From the NCBI RefSeq assembly GCF_000734895.2, contig NZ_CP011382.1, forward strand, positions 3,140,700 through 3,204,699: DNA of 64,000 bases, written 5' to 3'. The notes beneath the pieces were generated by a model, which saw only the letters and a list, made by a program, of their open reading frames with translations, had not been told where the DNA came from and made no database searches. Source of the DNA: Calothrix sp. 336/3 (GTDB lineage Bacteria > Cyanobacteriota > Cyanobacteriia > Cyanobacteriales > Nostocaceae). Position numbers and translations under genes: made by a program. Below, in pieces: positions 10,301-18,973 of the stretch (position 1 is its first letter; each line of letters begins with the position of its first letter).

Positions 10301-11099
10301 AGGCACTTTGATAGCGGTTTTCGGCATTTTTCGCCATGAGCTTGGCAACTATTGCCCCGACTATTTCTGGGACATCATTATTGACTTGACTAATGGACTT
10401 GGCTGTTTTGGCGATGTGGCAATGAACTAGTTCTAAGGGGTCGTCTGCCGTAAAGGGTAAGCTGCCTGCAAGTAATTGATACAGGGTGACACCGAGGGCA
10501 TAAAAATCACTACGGTAATCAATACCGCGATTCATACGTCCCGTTTGTTCAGGAGCAAGATAAGCTAAAGTTCCTTCTAGAGTATTGGGGTTTTGGATTT
10601 CCTGGTTTTCTTTGGGTAGCACCGACGCAATACTAAAGTCAATCAGCTTAATTTGCTTAGACTCAGGATGAATTAGAATATTTGCGGGTTTGACGTCTTT
10701 GTGGATAACTCGATGTTGGTGCAGTTCGTGGAGAATATCAGCCAGTTGAATGGCAATTCCCAAACTGTCAGATAAGTCTAATGGCTGCTGCTTGATGTAT
10801 TTTTCCAGGGATATACCACCCCAATCAGCCATGATCAGAGCATAGCCATTACCAAATTTTTCTAGACTTAGAGGTTGAACAATACCAGAAATGGGAAGAT
10901 TTTTACTAATTGCATACTGATTGCGAAACTGCACTAATTCCCCAAATTGGGGATACTCTCGTTGCAGCACCTTAATAATAACGGGTAGTCTCTGACTCTC
11001 TCTAATTGCTCGATATACAGCTGTCCGTGAACCACAATAAAGCTGCTCAGTGATGCTATAGCCAGAGATTTCCGGAAATTGAGGTGCTGTACTATTCAT
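7350..11099 (-). CDS. hybrid Ser/Thr kinase - AAA ATPase, truncated paralogue
   Basis: 1249 residues, a tandem paralogue of the 859-6249 kinase with extensive identity. It keeps the Ser/Thr kinase domain (ATP lysine in VIIKVL, HKDVKPAN, DFS), the AAA_16-type ATPase (GFSGIGKT; LVMFVDDLQWAD) and most of the helical middle region. It ends abruptly after AIASAQANR with TGA, where the intact copy continues for some 550 residues with GAF and histidine kinase domains. It could still be a working Ser/Thr kinase-ATPase without the His-kinase output, or it may be decaying. Start MNSTAPQF at 11099 agrees with the paralogue. Upstream lie about 200 bases without a gene, then a 60-bp tandem repeat. Confidence 0.85.
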   Translation of the reverse strand: MNSTAPQFPEISGYSITEQLYCGSRTAVYRAIRESQRLPVIIKVLQREYPQFGELVQFRNQYAISKNLPISGIVQPLSLEKFGNGYALIMADWGGISLEKYIKQQPLDLSDSLGIAIQLADILHELHQHRVIHKDVKPANILIHPESKQIKLIDFSIASVLPKENQEIQNPNTLEGTLAYLAPEQTGRMNRGIDYRSDFYALGVTLYQLLAGSLPFTADDPLELVHCHIAKTAKSISQVNNDVPEIVGAIVAKLMAKNAENRYQSALGLKYDLQQCLSRWKEIGSITEFPLGQKDLCDRFNIPEKLYGREQEVQTLLEAFERVAQGASEMMLVAGFSGIGKTAVVNEVHKPIVKQRGYFIKGKFDQFNRNIPFSAFLQAFRDLIGQLLSESDAQLQSWKVQILKALGDNAQVIIELIPELERVIGVQPPAPELFGTAAQNRFNLLFQKFIQVFTTPEHPLVMFVDDLQWADSASLNLIQELMSESKRGCLLLVGAYRDNEVFAAHPLMLTLNGMEKTGAIIHTITLEPLNLTSLNHLIADTLHAPLPVVQPLTELLIQKTQGNPFFATQFLKALYQDQLITFDQDAGHWQCDIVQVRDAALTSDVVELMVQQLQKLPTATQEILQLAACIGNQFDLNTLAVISQQSPTEVATTLWKALQEGFILPQSDLYKFYLEESQENQVTQNSSEETLSYRFLHDRVQQAAYSSIIEECKAPIHYRIGRLLLTHFSSDTYEERIFEIVGHLNLGSDVTSDSLELLELARLNLLAGRKAIDSTAYAAAIAYLNRGIEILPEDSWKTHYRLTLDLHHQRLDAAYLNTEFENLEAWGELVLQQATSIIDCIKVYETRIMALRSQGEFLQVVEIGLQVLKQLGVEFPSHPTPADIGAAYERSRQAWQGREPLSLLELPTMEDPQILAAMQILTKIVPSVYIALPALAPLLSFKQVELSIQYGNSPISIFSYAEYGFILSDIMGDISMGYEFGQLSLALLEKLQVASFKSRAYFLVSSFIRHWREPLHDVIPSLLEGYRSGLESGDWECVALNLLTYSHYQYWAGRELQGLATEMRAYRQAIEQVKQQATLLSHEVYLQAVLNLLEQVETPYKLQGEILDAEHLIPFLEKQNDLTGLFHTYLNQLCLYYLFEQNEQALQLASLLEKYSDASRGFFLSAICKYYDALIQVRCYADAEPEKQALILERITANQEQLKGWATYAPFNHEHRWQLIAAETYRVLDQKGEAIAHYDMAIASAQANR

Positions 11100-11308
11100 A
11101 GTCTTGAGATTTTGTCAAGGAAAATCATTAACTATGACTTAATATTCCCAGAAATGTTGTAAATCTAACAATCCCAATTCCCAATATTTACTCTGCAACA
11201 AGTTAGCTAAGTAATCTATCAATCCTGATTTGACAAGGGTTTGAGAATTTTTATCTGTTTCATAATTGGAGTGAAATCCCATCGATTGCAGGTTTTCTAC
11301 ACTATAAT

Positions 11309-11428
11309 CACTCAAGATTTTAAATGTATACAATTGAGTTGCCTATGGTTGTTTTTGATAACAAAAGTCACTCAAGATTTTAAATGTATACAATTGAGTT
11401 GCCCATGGTTGTTTTTGATAACAAAAAA
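11309..11428. repeat. two tandem 60-bp direct repeats
   Basis: A 60-base unit beginning CACTCAAGATTTTAAATG occurs twice head to tail, 11309-11368 and 11369-11428. Only one base in the middle (CTATGG versus CCATGG) and the last bases differ. The second copy runs directly into the A-run of the pstB terminator. A reading frame crosses both copies but repeats itself, as expected of a duplication, and is not considered a gene. Confidence 0.85.
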
Positions 11429-11455
11429 GCTAGCTCCCACTTGGGCAGAACTAGC
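11423..11455 (-). terminator. intrinsic terminator of the pst operon
   Basis: On the minus strand the sequence folds as GCTAG-TTCTG-CCCA-AG-TGGG-AG-CTAGC followed directly by TTTTTT. It lies 46 bases after the pstB stop codon, in the right orientation to end the pstSCAB transcript. Confidence 0.75.
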
Positions 11456-11500
11456 GTTTGATGCTTTCCATAATTAGTAACAAGCGTGAACTACATAACA

Positions 11501-12307
11501 TTAACCAAACTTACCACTGACGTATTCTTTTGTCGCTTCCTGTTGGGGATTTTGGAAAATGTTTTCTGTGCGGTCAAATTCCACTAAGTAACCAGTCCGC
11601 CCACCTTTTTCGGAGGCTTGTACATTGAAGAATGCAGTCATATCTGATACCCGTGATGCCTGTTGCATATTGTGGGTAACGATAATGATGGTGTATTGTT
11701 CTTTAAGTTCGTGAATTAAATCTTCAACCCGCAAAGTTGAGATGGGGTCAAGGGCAGAACAGGGTTCATCCATGAGAATAACGTCTGGTTGGGTGGCGAT
11801 CGCTCTCGCAATACACAAACGTTGCTGTTGTCCCCCTGACAGAGAATAACCACTTTGTCTGAGTTTATCCTTCACCTCATCCCACAGGGCAGCTTGCTTT
11901 AGGGAACGCTCCACCAACTCATCCATGTCTCCCTTGAAACCGTTTAGCCTGGGACCAAAGGCGATATTATCATAGATGGATTTCGGGAAAGGATTTGGTC
12001 TTTGAAACACCATCCCAATCCGCCGCCGCACTTCCACAGGGTCAATTTGGGGTGCATACAAGTTTTCACCATAGTAGTAAATACTTCCTTCGGCTCGGAA
12101 ACTTTCTACTAAATCATTTAAACGATTAAAGCAGCGCAAAATCGTACTTTTACCGCAACCAGAAGGACCGATAAAGGCTGTCACCCGGTTTTTGGGGATA
12201 TTCATCCAAATATCACGCACAGCCAGAAAGTTGCCGTAATATACGTTCAACCCTTCTGTGTGTAAAACTGTTTCAGTTTGTTGTTGAACTCTAACGTTAG
12301 TTGCCAT
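11501..12307 (-). CDS. pstB: phosphate ABC transporter ATP-binding protein
   Basis: 268 residues, full length for PstB. It powers high-affinity phosphate import as the cytoplasmic ATPase of PstSCAB. Visible motifs: Walker [11 protein letters not shown]-loop region [11 protein letters not shown], signature [14 protein letters not shown], Walker [14 protein letters not shown], switch IVTHNM. The RPNPFP and [10 protein letters not shown] stretches are characteristic of PstB rather than of other ABC ATPases. It is the last gene of pstS-pstC-pstA-pstB, 114 bases after pstA, and is followed by an intrinsic terminator. Only one pstB is present here, and no phoU is in the window. Confidence 0.97.
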   Translation of the reverse strand: MATNVRVQQQTETVLHTEGLNVYYGNFLAVRDIWMNIPKNRVTAFIGPSGCGKSTILRCFNRLNDLVESFRAEGSIYYYGENLYAPQIDPVEVRRRIGMVFQRPNPFPKSIYDNIAFGPRLNGFKGDMDELVERSLKQAALWDEVKDKLRQSGYSLSGGQQQRLCIARAIATQPDVILMDEPCSALDPISTLRVEDLIHELKEQYTIIIVTHNMQQASRVSDMTAFFNVQASEKGGRTGYLVEFDRTENIFQNPQQEATKEYVSGKFG

Positions 12308-12421
12308 ATGTGGTATATTTTTGAATCTAACTTGAATCTGACTATTCTTAAATTGGGTAGAAAGTGGTAGATAGAGAAAAAGCGAGAATAATTTTTCCCT
12401 TCTCCCTTCACCCTTCCGTCA

Positions 12422-13321
12422 TTAATGAGCTGTGTGTGTTGTTTGTCGAGTTGCCCAACGAGCAATAATGCTGGTAATTAGCACCATTAAGACTAAAATC
12501 AAAGATGCTGCCCAAGCCAAGGCTTGCCAGTTTTTAAAGGGAGAAATGGCAAAGTTAAACACAAGTACTGCCAAGGATGCAGTCGGGGCAAACAAACTAT
12601 TTGACCAGAACTGCGAGAATAGGGCGGTAAATAGTAGGGGTGCGGTTTCTCCTGACGCACGGGCAATCGAGAGAGTTGTACCTGTCACAATGGCAGGTAA
12701 AGCTGCGGGTAATACCACCCACATCACTGTTTGAAAGTTAGTTGCTCCTAGTCCCTTTGCCGCTTGGCGCAAATCATTGGATACTAACTGTAAGGCTTCG
12801 TCGGTAGTGCGGACGATAATCGGTAACATTAGGATTGATAAGGCAAAACCCCCAGCAAATGCTGAGAAACCTCCAGTGGTTGCCACGACGATACCGTAGG
12901 CAAATACGCCCGCTATAATCGAAGGTACTCCACTTAAGACATTTGTTGCAAATCTTACCCAGTATGCAATCTTACCAGAGCTAAATTCGGTGAGATATAT
13001 TGCCGCTAATACTCCCAGGGGAATACTGATTAAAGCACCAATCCCCACCATAATCAGCGTACCGATGATGGCATTTCCAAAACCACCACCTTTGACTAGG
13101 GGAGGGGGAGGTAGTTCTGTAAATAGGTTTAAACTGAGGCTACTAAAACCTTGAATCAGAACGTAAGAAAGTACTGCTACTAAAGGCAAAATTGACAGGA
13201 TGCCACATAAAAAGGCTAAACCTGTCATGATATTGCTAAATAGGGTGCGAGGAGATAGACGGGAGTGGTTTAAGCTGCCAGGAACAAATGGGGGAGGCTG
13301 ATCTCTATAGGTAGAACTCAT
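12422..13321 (-). CDS. pstA: phosphate ABC transporter permease PstA
   Basis: About 299 residues. An inner-membrane subunit that forms the phosphate channel with PstC. The N-terminal part is cytoplasmic and proline-rich, followed by about six transmembrane helices. The binding-protein-dependent permease (EAA-like) loop is visible as RQAAKGLGATNFQTVMWVVLPAALPAI. The start MSSTYRDQ at 13321 is preferred; the frame is open 21 bases further to an upstream ATG that would nearly abut the pstC stop. It is 24 bases downstream of pstC, so the two are co-transcribed. Confidence 0.95.
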   Translation of the reverse strand: MSSTYRDQPPPFVPGSLNHSRLSPRTLFSNIMTGLAFLCGILSILPLVAVLSYVLIQGFSSLSLNLFTELPPPPLVKGGGFGNAIIGTLIMVGIGALISIPLGVLAAIYLTEFSSGKIAYWVRFATNVLSGVPSIIAGVFAYGIVVATTGGFSAFAGGFALSILMLPIIVRTTDEALQLVSNDLRQAAKGLGATNFQTVMWVVLPAALPAIVTGTTLSIARASGETAPLLFTALFSQFWSNSLFAPTASLAVLVFNFAISPFKNWQALAWAASLILVLMVLITSIIARWATRQTTHTAH

Positions 13322-13345
13322 AAAATCTGAGATGGTTGGCAAGTT

Positions 13346-14290
13346 TTAAATGCGCTTCATGCGGACAACAATTAACTGCGCCAAAATGTTGACTATCAGA
13401 GTCAGCACAAAGAGAACTAGGGCAGCATACATTAATGCACCTACTTGTAAACCACTGGCTTCTGCGAATTGGTTAGCAAGTAGGGATGAAATTGTATTAG
13501 CAGGGGCGAATATCGAGGCACTAATATTATTAGAATTACCAATCAACATAGTCACAGCCATGGTTTCACCCATTGCTCGTCCTAGGGCAAGCATAACTGC
13601 ACTGACAATACCAGAAAATGCCGCCGGAATTAACACTTGAAAAATTGTTTCCCAACGGGTTGCACCTAATCCCATAGCTGCTTGACGCAAACTTGGAGGT
13701 ACGGAAATTAGGGCATCACGGGAAATCGCGGTGATAATTGGTAAGGTCATAATTGCAAGGATTACTCCAGCTGGAAACAATCCAGGACCTGTGGGTGAGG
13801 TGCTAAAAAAGGGTATCCAACCGAGGCTAGAATGCAACCATTTGCCAACATTGGTGATGATAGGCACTAATACAAATATACCCCATACACCGTAGACAAC
13901 ACTGGGGATAGCTGCGAGTAACTCAACCAGAAAAACAATGACTGTACGTACAGGTTTCGGTAGAAGGTTTTCGCTGAGAAGAATGGCAGTACCGACACCA
14001 ATGGGAACTGAGATTAACAAACCGATGAAAGCGCTGGCGATAGTTCCGTAAACTTGGGGAAGAACACCATAGTCATTAGTAACTGGGTTCCAAGAACTTT
14101 CAGTCAGGAATGTGAGACCAAACTTCTGAATAGCTGGCATTGCTTGGATAGCCACTTGTACAGCAATCCATAGTAAAGTACCAGCGATCGCCAATGCAAA
14201 TAATCTTGTCAACCCAATAAAGCCAACATCCAAGGACTTATCCAGCTTTGAGCGAGGCTGAATCTGATGATTTTGAACTGATGAACTCAT
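13346..14290 (-). CDS. pstC: phosphate ABC transporter permease PstC
   Basis: About 314 residues from the preferred start MSSSVQNHQ at 14290; the frame opens 57 bases earlier. Integral membrane partner of PstA. A first helix lies near residues 30-55, then a periplasmic loop and five more helices. The permease loop reads RQAAMGLGATRWETIFQVLIPAAFSGI, and the AIPSVVYGVWGIFVL stretch is typical of PstC. It lies between pstS (186 bases upstream) and pstA (24 bases downstream). Confidence 0.95.
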   Translation of the reverse strand: MSSSVQNHQIQPRSKLDKSLDVGFIGLTRLFALAIAGTLLWIAVQVAIQAMPAIQKFGLTFLTESSWNPVTNDYGVLPQVYGTIASAFIGLLISVPIGVGTAILLSENLLPKPVRTVIVFLVELLAAIPSVVYGVWGIFVLVPIITNVGKWLHSSLGWIPFFSTSPTGPGLFPAGVILAIMTLPIITAISRDALISVPPSLRQAAMGLGATRWETIFQVLIPAAFSGIVSAVMLALGRAMGETMAVTMLIGNSNNISASIFAPANTISSLLANQFAEASGLQVGALMYAALVLFVLTLIVNILAQLIVVRMKRI

Positions 14291-14476
14291 GAATATAATT
14301 AACCCATGAAAATCAATGAGAGATTTTGATGACGGATTCAAGGGCAAGTTTCGACAACATATTATCGATAACTTACTACCCCAAATTTGTAGTCAAAATG
14401 TGGGAGCGAACCACATTATGAGTCCTAAGTGACTGAGTAATCAGTTGACAACGAACTCTGCAATCAATGCAGAAAG

Positions 14477-15652
14477 TTACTTACTAGCACTATTGCTGTT
14501 GCCAGTGACAGAAATTTTGTACTCTGGGCTAATAGCATCAGCTGCGGCGGCAACTTTTTGAATGACGTTTTGTGGTAGGGGAACGTAACCTAGTTCCACA
14601 GCTAGTTTCTGACCATCTGTTAAACCATACTCGATCATTGCCTCTATGGCTTTCGCTTTCACCGCATCTGGGTATTGTTTATACGCCAAAATCCAGGTGA
14701 AACTGACAATGGGGTAGGAAGCTTCACCCTCTGGATCGCTAATGAAAGCCCGTAGGTTTTCCGGCAAGGTGACAGACTCTAAGGTTTTGGAGGCTGATGC
14801 ATCATTGGGGACGACAAACTTTCCGGCTTTATTCTCCAGGGCAGCAAATTTCAAGCTATTTTGTTTGGCATAGCCATACTCAATGTAGCCGATAGAACCC
14901 TTGGTTTGGGCAACTTGAGCTGTCACACCTTCGTTACCTTTGGCTCCCACACCTACGGGCCATTTGACGCTCTTACCGTCACCGACTTTGGTTTTCCATT
15001 CTGGACTGATGGCACTCAAGTGCTTGGTAAACACACCTGTGGTACCGCTACCATCGGAACGATAAACGACGGTGATGGGTTCTTTGGGTAGGGTGACTCC
15101 GGGGTTAGCTTTGGCGATCGCCGCATCATCCCAAGACTTAATCTTGCCCAATAGGATATCTACGTAAACTGTTCGAGGTAATTTTAATTCCGCTACATCA
15201 GGCAAATTATAAGCTAAAACGATACTACCAGCCGTCATCGGTAGCATCATTACGCCCTTCTCTACCTTTGCTATTTCCTCGTCTTTCATGGCTACGTCGC
15301 TAGCACCAAAGTCCACTGTCCCCTTGGTGAACTGTTCCACACCCGCACCACTACCAACGGATTGATAGTTTACTTGTAAATTTGGATACTTCTTGTTCAA
15401 ACCTTGAAACCAGGTCTGGTATAAAGGGGCGGGGAAAGATGCACCCGCACCAGTTAAGGACACATTTCCACCTAAATCCAGCTTGGCTGGACTGGAAGCC
15501 GTCGCATCCTTGGCAGCACCAGGAGTCGCCTCATTTGCGGCATTGTTGTCCTGAGTTCCACCACTACAAGCCGCTAGGCTCATCGTCAGTGCTAATACTG
15601 ACGCAACCCGCGCTAAACGAGATTTATTAGTTACAGGGTTACGGAAAAGCAT
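14477..15652 (-). CDS. pstS: phosphate-binding periplasmic lipoprotein
   Basis: 391 residues. Captures phosphate in the periplasm for PstCAB. The N-terminus is a lipoprotein signal peptide (basic residues, then VASVLALTMSLAAC) with a lipobox cysteine near residue 29, followed by a low-complexity linker. The mature part shows phosphate-binding signatures: LTGAGASFPAPLYQTWF, QSVGSGAGVEQF, DFGASDVAM and RSDGSGTTGVF. First gene of the pst operon. A weak Pho-box-like element lies 55-73 bases upstream. The 186-base spacer to pstC may allow a higher level of pstS than of the permease genes. Confidence 0.96.
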   Translation of the reverse strand: MLFRNPVTNKSRLARVASVLALTMSLAACSGGTQDNNAANEATPGAAKDATASSPAKLDLGGNVSLTGAGASFPAPLYQTWFQGLNKKYPNLQVNYQSVGSGAGVEQFTKGTVDFGASDVAMKDEEIAKVEKGVMMLPMTAGSIVLAYNLPDVAELKLPRTVYVDILLGKIKSWDDAAIAKANPGVTLPKEPITVVYRSDGSGTTGVFTKHLSAISPEWKTKVGDGKSVKWPVGVGAKGNEGVTAQVAQTKGSIGYIEYGYAKQNSLKFAALENKAGKFVVPNDASASKTLESVTLPENLRAFISDPEGEASYPIVSFTWILAYKQYPDAVKAKAIEAMIEYGLTDGQKLAVELGYVPLPQNVIQKVAAAADAISPEYKISVTGNSNSASK

Positions 15653-15706
15653 GGATACCTATATTTTGGTAATTTTTCAGATAAGCGCTTATAATATATA
15701 TCTTTA

Positions 15707-15725
15707 AAGTAAAGGGAAGGTTAAC
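15707..15725 (-). promoter_or_regulatory. possible Pho box upstream of pstS
   Basis: On the minus strand two 8-mers separated by 3 bases, GTTAACCT-TCC-CTTTACTT, fit the cyanobacterial Pho-box layout (direct 8-bp repeats with TTAAC cores every 11 bp). The second repeat is imperfect and a third is not convincing. Position (55-73 bases before the pstS start) and gene context favour it; sequence alone is weak. Confidence 0.35.
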
Positions 15726-15890
15726 ATTTGAAAATCGATTGTCATTTTTTACAGTAATTTTGGAAAAATTTAACTTTTGTTGCTACTTGCGAATTTTAGA
15801 TTTAAATTAATTTAATTTCTACAATTTTTTTTTGGCAAATTACCGTGAATTACGGGTGATAAATTCAGATTATTCATGAGCGAATGGTAA

Positions 15891-16478
15891 ATGTTAACCA
15901 CCTCCAACCAGTTACTATGGTCGATGATTGGCTTGCTCTTAACCATGGGTGGCACTTTTCTGGAAGCCCACATTACCACCCTACCCTGGAGTTGGGGTGA
16001 GCAAGGATTGCATTCTCTATCTTTAGGAGTCACCTTTCAAATTGGTGGAGTGCTATTAGTGGGATGTTTGGGGGGTAAAAATGCTGGTGCGCTTTCACAA
16101 ATTGCCTACATTGTTATGGGGTTAACCTTGCTACCAGTTTTCGCTGATGGTGGCGGTATTGGTTATATTAAATTATCACAATTCGGCTACTTACTTGGTT
16201 TTATCCCTGGTGCCTGGATTTGTGGTTTAATTGCCTTTAAAGCTAAACCTAAATTGGAGACTTTGGCGTTTAGCTGTGTTTGTGGGTTGTTAAGTGTCCA
16301 CCTCTGCGGTATTAGTTATTTAGTTATTAGTTATATTTTACAGCTAAAAGGCACAGAAACGATGTCTTTGATGCAAGCCATTGAAAGATATTCTTGGTTT
16401 GCCATCCCTGGACAGTTATCAGTGGTTTGTGTTGTCACCCTCATCGCCTACATTTTACGACATTTAATGTTCTATTAA
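15891..16478 (+). CDS. bioY: BioY-type biotin uptake protein
   Basis: 195 residues, highly hydrophobic, about six membrane helices. BioY is the substrate-binding membrane component of biotin ECF transporters and can act alone or with EcfAT. Matching signs are the size, the block GALSQIAYIVMGLTLLPVF followed by ADGGGIGYI, and GYLLGFIPGAWICG, which corresponds to the conserved BioY GYLxGF region. No biotin synthesis or ECF ATPase genes are nearby. It is divergent from pstS and lies 46 bases upstream of lspA on the same strand, so the two probably form one transcript. Confidence 0.85.
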   Translation: MLTTSNQLLWSMIGLLLTMGGTFLEAHITTLPWSWGEQGLHSLSLGVTFQIGGVLLVGCLGGKNAGALSQIAYIVMGLTLLPVFADGGGIGYIKLSQFGYLLGFIPGAWICGLIAFKAKPKLETLAFSCVCGLLSVHLCGISYLVISYILQLKGTETMSLMQAIERYSWFAIPGQLSVVCVVTLIAYILRHLMFY

Positions 16479-16524
16479 GCAATGATGAATGAATATGGCT
16501 GTTGGCAGGTATGGAGAATTTGCG

Positions 16525-16983
16525 ATGCGCCTCAGAAATCGGATATTTTGGATTACAGCTGTTTCTGCTTTTATCATTGACCAACTTACAAAATATTGGG
16601 TAGTGCAGACATTTGATTTGCAGCAGACTTTAGCTTTGTTACCAGGGGTGTTTCATTTTACCTATGTGATTAATACTGGCGCTGCCTTTAGTCTATTCTC
16701 TGGTAAGGTGGAATGGTTACGTTGGTTATCCCTCGCTGTCAGTTTAGGGCTAATGGCGTTAGCTTGGTTTAGCCGATGGTTAACTTTTTGGGAACAGTTG
16801 GGATATGGATTTATTTTAGGTGGTGCTTTAGGTAATGGTTTGGATAGATTTGCTCTAGGTTATGTGGTAGATTTTCTGGATTTTCGCCTAATTAATTTTC
16901 CGGTGTTTAATATTGCCGATGTTTGTATCAATATTGGTATTGCCTGTTTGTTAATTTCTGCTTGGCAAAAACCTCCCAAGTAG
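16525..16983 (+). CDS. lspA: lipoprotein signal peptidase (signal peptidase II)
   Basis: About 152 residues from ATG at 16525 (MRLRNRIFW); the frame is open 36 bases earlier, but family members usually start here. It cleaves signal peptides of lipid-modified prolipoproteins in the inner membrane. Four transmembrane helices are visible. Both catalytic aspartates of the aspartyl-protease pair are in place: GALGNGLDRF and FPVFNIADVCINIG. The conserved DQLTKYWV and NTGAAFS blocks are also there. Substrates in this window would include PstS, the GH8 lipoprotein and the 48.7-kb lipoprotein. Confidence 0.95.
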   Translation: MRLRNRIFWITAVSAFIIDQLTKYWVVQTFDLQQTLALLPGVFHFTYVINTGAAFSLFSGKVEWLRWLSLAVSLGLMALAWFSRWLTFWEQLGYGFILGGALGNGLDRFALGYVVDFLDFRLINFPVFNIADVCINIGIACLLISAWQKPPK

Positions 16984-17323
16984 GTTTATTTGTAGAAATA
17001 ATGTTTTCTAATTCAGGTTCTTGCTTCTAGGGAAGGATAGATATGTCCCCATATTTGGAAGAATATTTGGAAGAGTAATCTGTGGTAAATCAGAGACGCT
17101 CCACTGGAACGTCTCCATCCGCATTTCTCAATTTAATTTTGAGCGTTTTACATACTACATAAGTTATCTATCACAGTATGTGAATCAGGTATTTTGCAGG
17201 TATTTTATTGTTATCTGTACATCATAAAGGTTTTCGCTCATCGGGTTAATTGTAATGGAGAATGCAGGTGTTGCAGGCAAGTCTTATTTATTGAGAATGT
17301 TCTAGCAATACATCTATTAATTG
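16984..17323. other. intergenic region with a short hairpin
   Basis: 340 bases between convergent lspA and ppx. The only structure seen is a hairpin at 17093-17115: GAGACG and TCCA pair with TGGA and CGTCTC. No U-run follows on either strand, so it is not a standard terminator. The short ORF here has no protein-like features. Confidence 0.5.
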
Positions 17324-18973
17324 TTAATTAAAAGCAGCAATAGATGATTCTAATTGGGTTCTGACTTTGACGGCAAATTCTTCTTCAAAGACGCCTTTTT
17401 TATAATCTAAACTCCAAATTTCTAAAGCACAATCGTCGTCAGGATGGGAAGGAAGAAGTCGCAGAAGTAATTCTCTGGTACTAGGATTAAATAGACATTC
17501 AACGCTGACGATCGCCCCAATTTGTCTTCTATCTAGGGCAACGGCTAGGCGTAAAATTGCACTAAAATGGTTCACCATGCGTCGATGTTCTTTGTGCAGG
17601 AGGTTGCCGTAATTCTCGTGTTTTTTCCTAGGGGGGGATTTGCGATGGTAACGAGCTATATTAGCGATGATTTCGATTTCGGTTTCGTTGTAACCTAAAA
17701 GCTCACCGTTACGAATCAGGTAGTAGGAATGTTTGTGGTGAGAATCATGGTTGACATAGTGACCGCAATTATGTAGTATCGCTGCTGCCCAGAGTAACTG
17801 ACGTTCTTCATCTCCCCAGTTGTGGAGGATACCTTGAAGTTGCTCAAATATACTTAGGGCAAATACGGCAATGCGATCGCTATGTTCCAGATTAATCTGA
17901 AATTTCTTGGCTACTTTTAATACACTGCGCTGACGGACAGAACCTTGATAACGCAGACGATTTTCAATTAAGCCATGGGTGAGCATCCAGTCAACTACCA
18001 CACCTTCCCGTAGTGAACGCTCGCAGACAGTAATATTCTCTACTCCCAGAAGAGTCATGGCTTCCTGTAAAATTACTGCCCCTGCAAGTATCACTTCTGA
18101 CCTTTTCTCTGGCATTCCTGGTATAGCTGCCCGTTCCGCATTCGTCATTTTACGGAAGCGATTCACCCATTCCTGTAAGTCTTTGAGGCTGAATTGGTAG
18201 CCGTTGAGGGTGGAGGGTACCATCCCGGTTTTTTCACGGACATTAATTAATGCCAGAGTTTCAATAGTTCCCGCCGTACCAACTAATTTGGGATGTTCGC
18301 CAAAACGCAAATGTGCTAACACTTCTTCCACAGAGCGCTCCAGCATTCCCCTAGCATATGCCTGAAGATATTGAAACTCCGCAGCACTGAGGGGGTCTGT
18401 AGCAATTAGTTCACCAGTAAGACGGACAGCACCGATTTTAGTACTTGTGAGGGTGCGTTCTTCATTACTATCACCCAAAATTATCTCCGTAGAACCACCG
18501 CCAATATCGATGATGATGTGGGGCTGATTGTTGAATTCCATCCCCGACAATACACCTAAATAGATGCGCCGTGCTTCCTCCTGTCCAGAAATTAAGTCTA
18601 CCTTTAAGCCTAATTCTGACTCAACCTGTTGTAAAAAGTCTTTACCGTTAGGTGCTTCTCGTACTGCACTGGTGGCAACTGCAATCACGGTTTCCACATT
18701 CAGAGTTTTTGCGACTTCTTGAAAACGATGTAAGCTAGCGATCGCCCTTGCCATTACCTCTGGTTTGAGATTGCCTGTCACCAAATCGCGATCGCCAAGT
18801 CTGACAGTTTCCTTTTCTCTGCCAATGATACTAAAGGCGGGTAAACTTGGCTCAATTCGCACAATTACCATATGTAGGGAATTTGTTCCCATATCAATGG
18901 CAGCAATAATTCGGTGTTGCTCAACTGCGGGAGTGGAAACACTCTTCAGTAGCGCAGAAACTAAGTTCACCAT
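17324..18973 (-). CDS. ppx: exopolyphosphatase / Ppx-GppA phosphatase
   Basis: 549 residues, the expected long Ppx form. It releases phosphate from polyphosphate chains and/or hydrolyses pppGpp in the cytoplasm. The actin-like ATPase fold is shown by the N-terminal AAIDMGTNSLHMVIVRI (residues ~24-40) and the second phosphate loop IDIGGGSTEIILG (~155). The C-terminal third is an HD-type domain (AAILHNCGHYVNHDSHHKHS ~395-415). Its location 1.7 kb from pstS makes a phosphate-homeostasis role natural. It is divergent from the UbiA gene. Family assignment is secure; preference for polyP over pppGpp is inferred. Confidence 0.93.
   Translation of the reverse strand: MVNLVSALLKSVSTPAVEQHRIIAAIDMGTNSLHMVIVRIEPSLPAFSIIGREKETVRLGDRDLVTGNLKPEVMARAIASLHRFQEVAKTLNVETVIAVATSAVREAPNGKDFLQQVESELGLKVDLISGQEEARRIYLGVLSGMEFNNQPHIIIDIGGGSTEIILGDSNEERTLTSTKIGAVRLTGELIATDPLSAAEFQYLQAYARGMLERSVEEVLAHLRFGEHPKLVGTAGTIETLALINVREKTGMVPSTLNGYQFSLKDLQEWVNRFRKMTNAERAAIPGMPEKRSEVILAGAVILQEAMTLLGVENITVCERSLREGVVVDWMLTHGLIENRLRYQGSVRQRSVLKVAKKFQINLEHSDRIAVFALSIFEQLQGILHNWGDEERQLLWAAAILHNCGHYVNHDSHHKHSYYLIRNGELLGYNETEIEIIANIARYHRKSPPRKKHENYGNLLHKEHRRMVNHFSAILRLAVALDRRQIGAIVSVECLFNPSTRELLLRLLPSHPDDDCALEIWSLDYKKGVFEEEFAVKVRTQLESSIAAFN

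Noticed and set aside
11241..11477. 78-codon ORF across the 60-bp repeats
   Set aside because: Its protein repeats only because the DNA does; no start signal and it overlaps the terminator.
17021..17227. 68-codon ORF after lspA
   Set aside because: Contains the hairpin sequence and no recognisable protein features.
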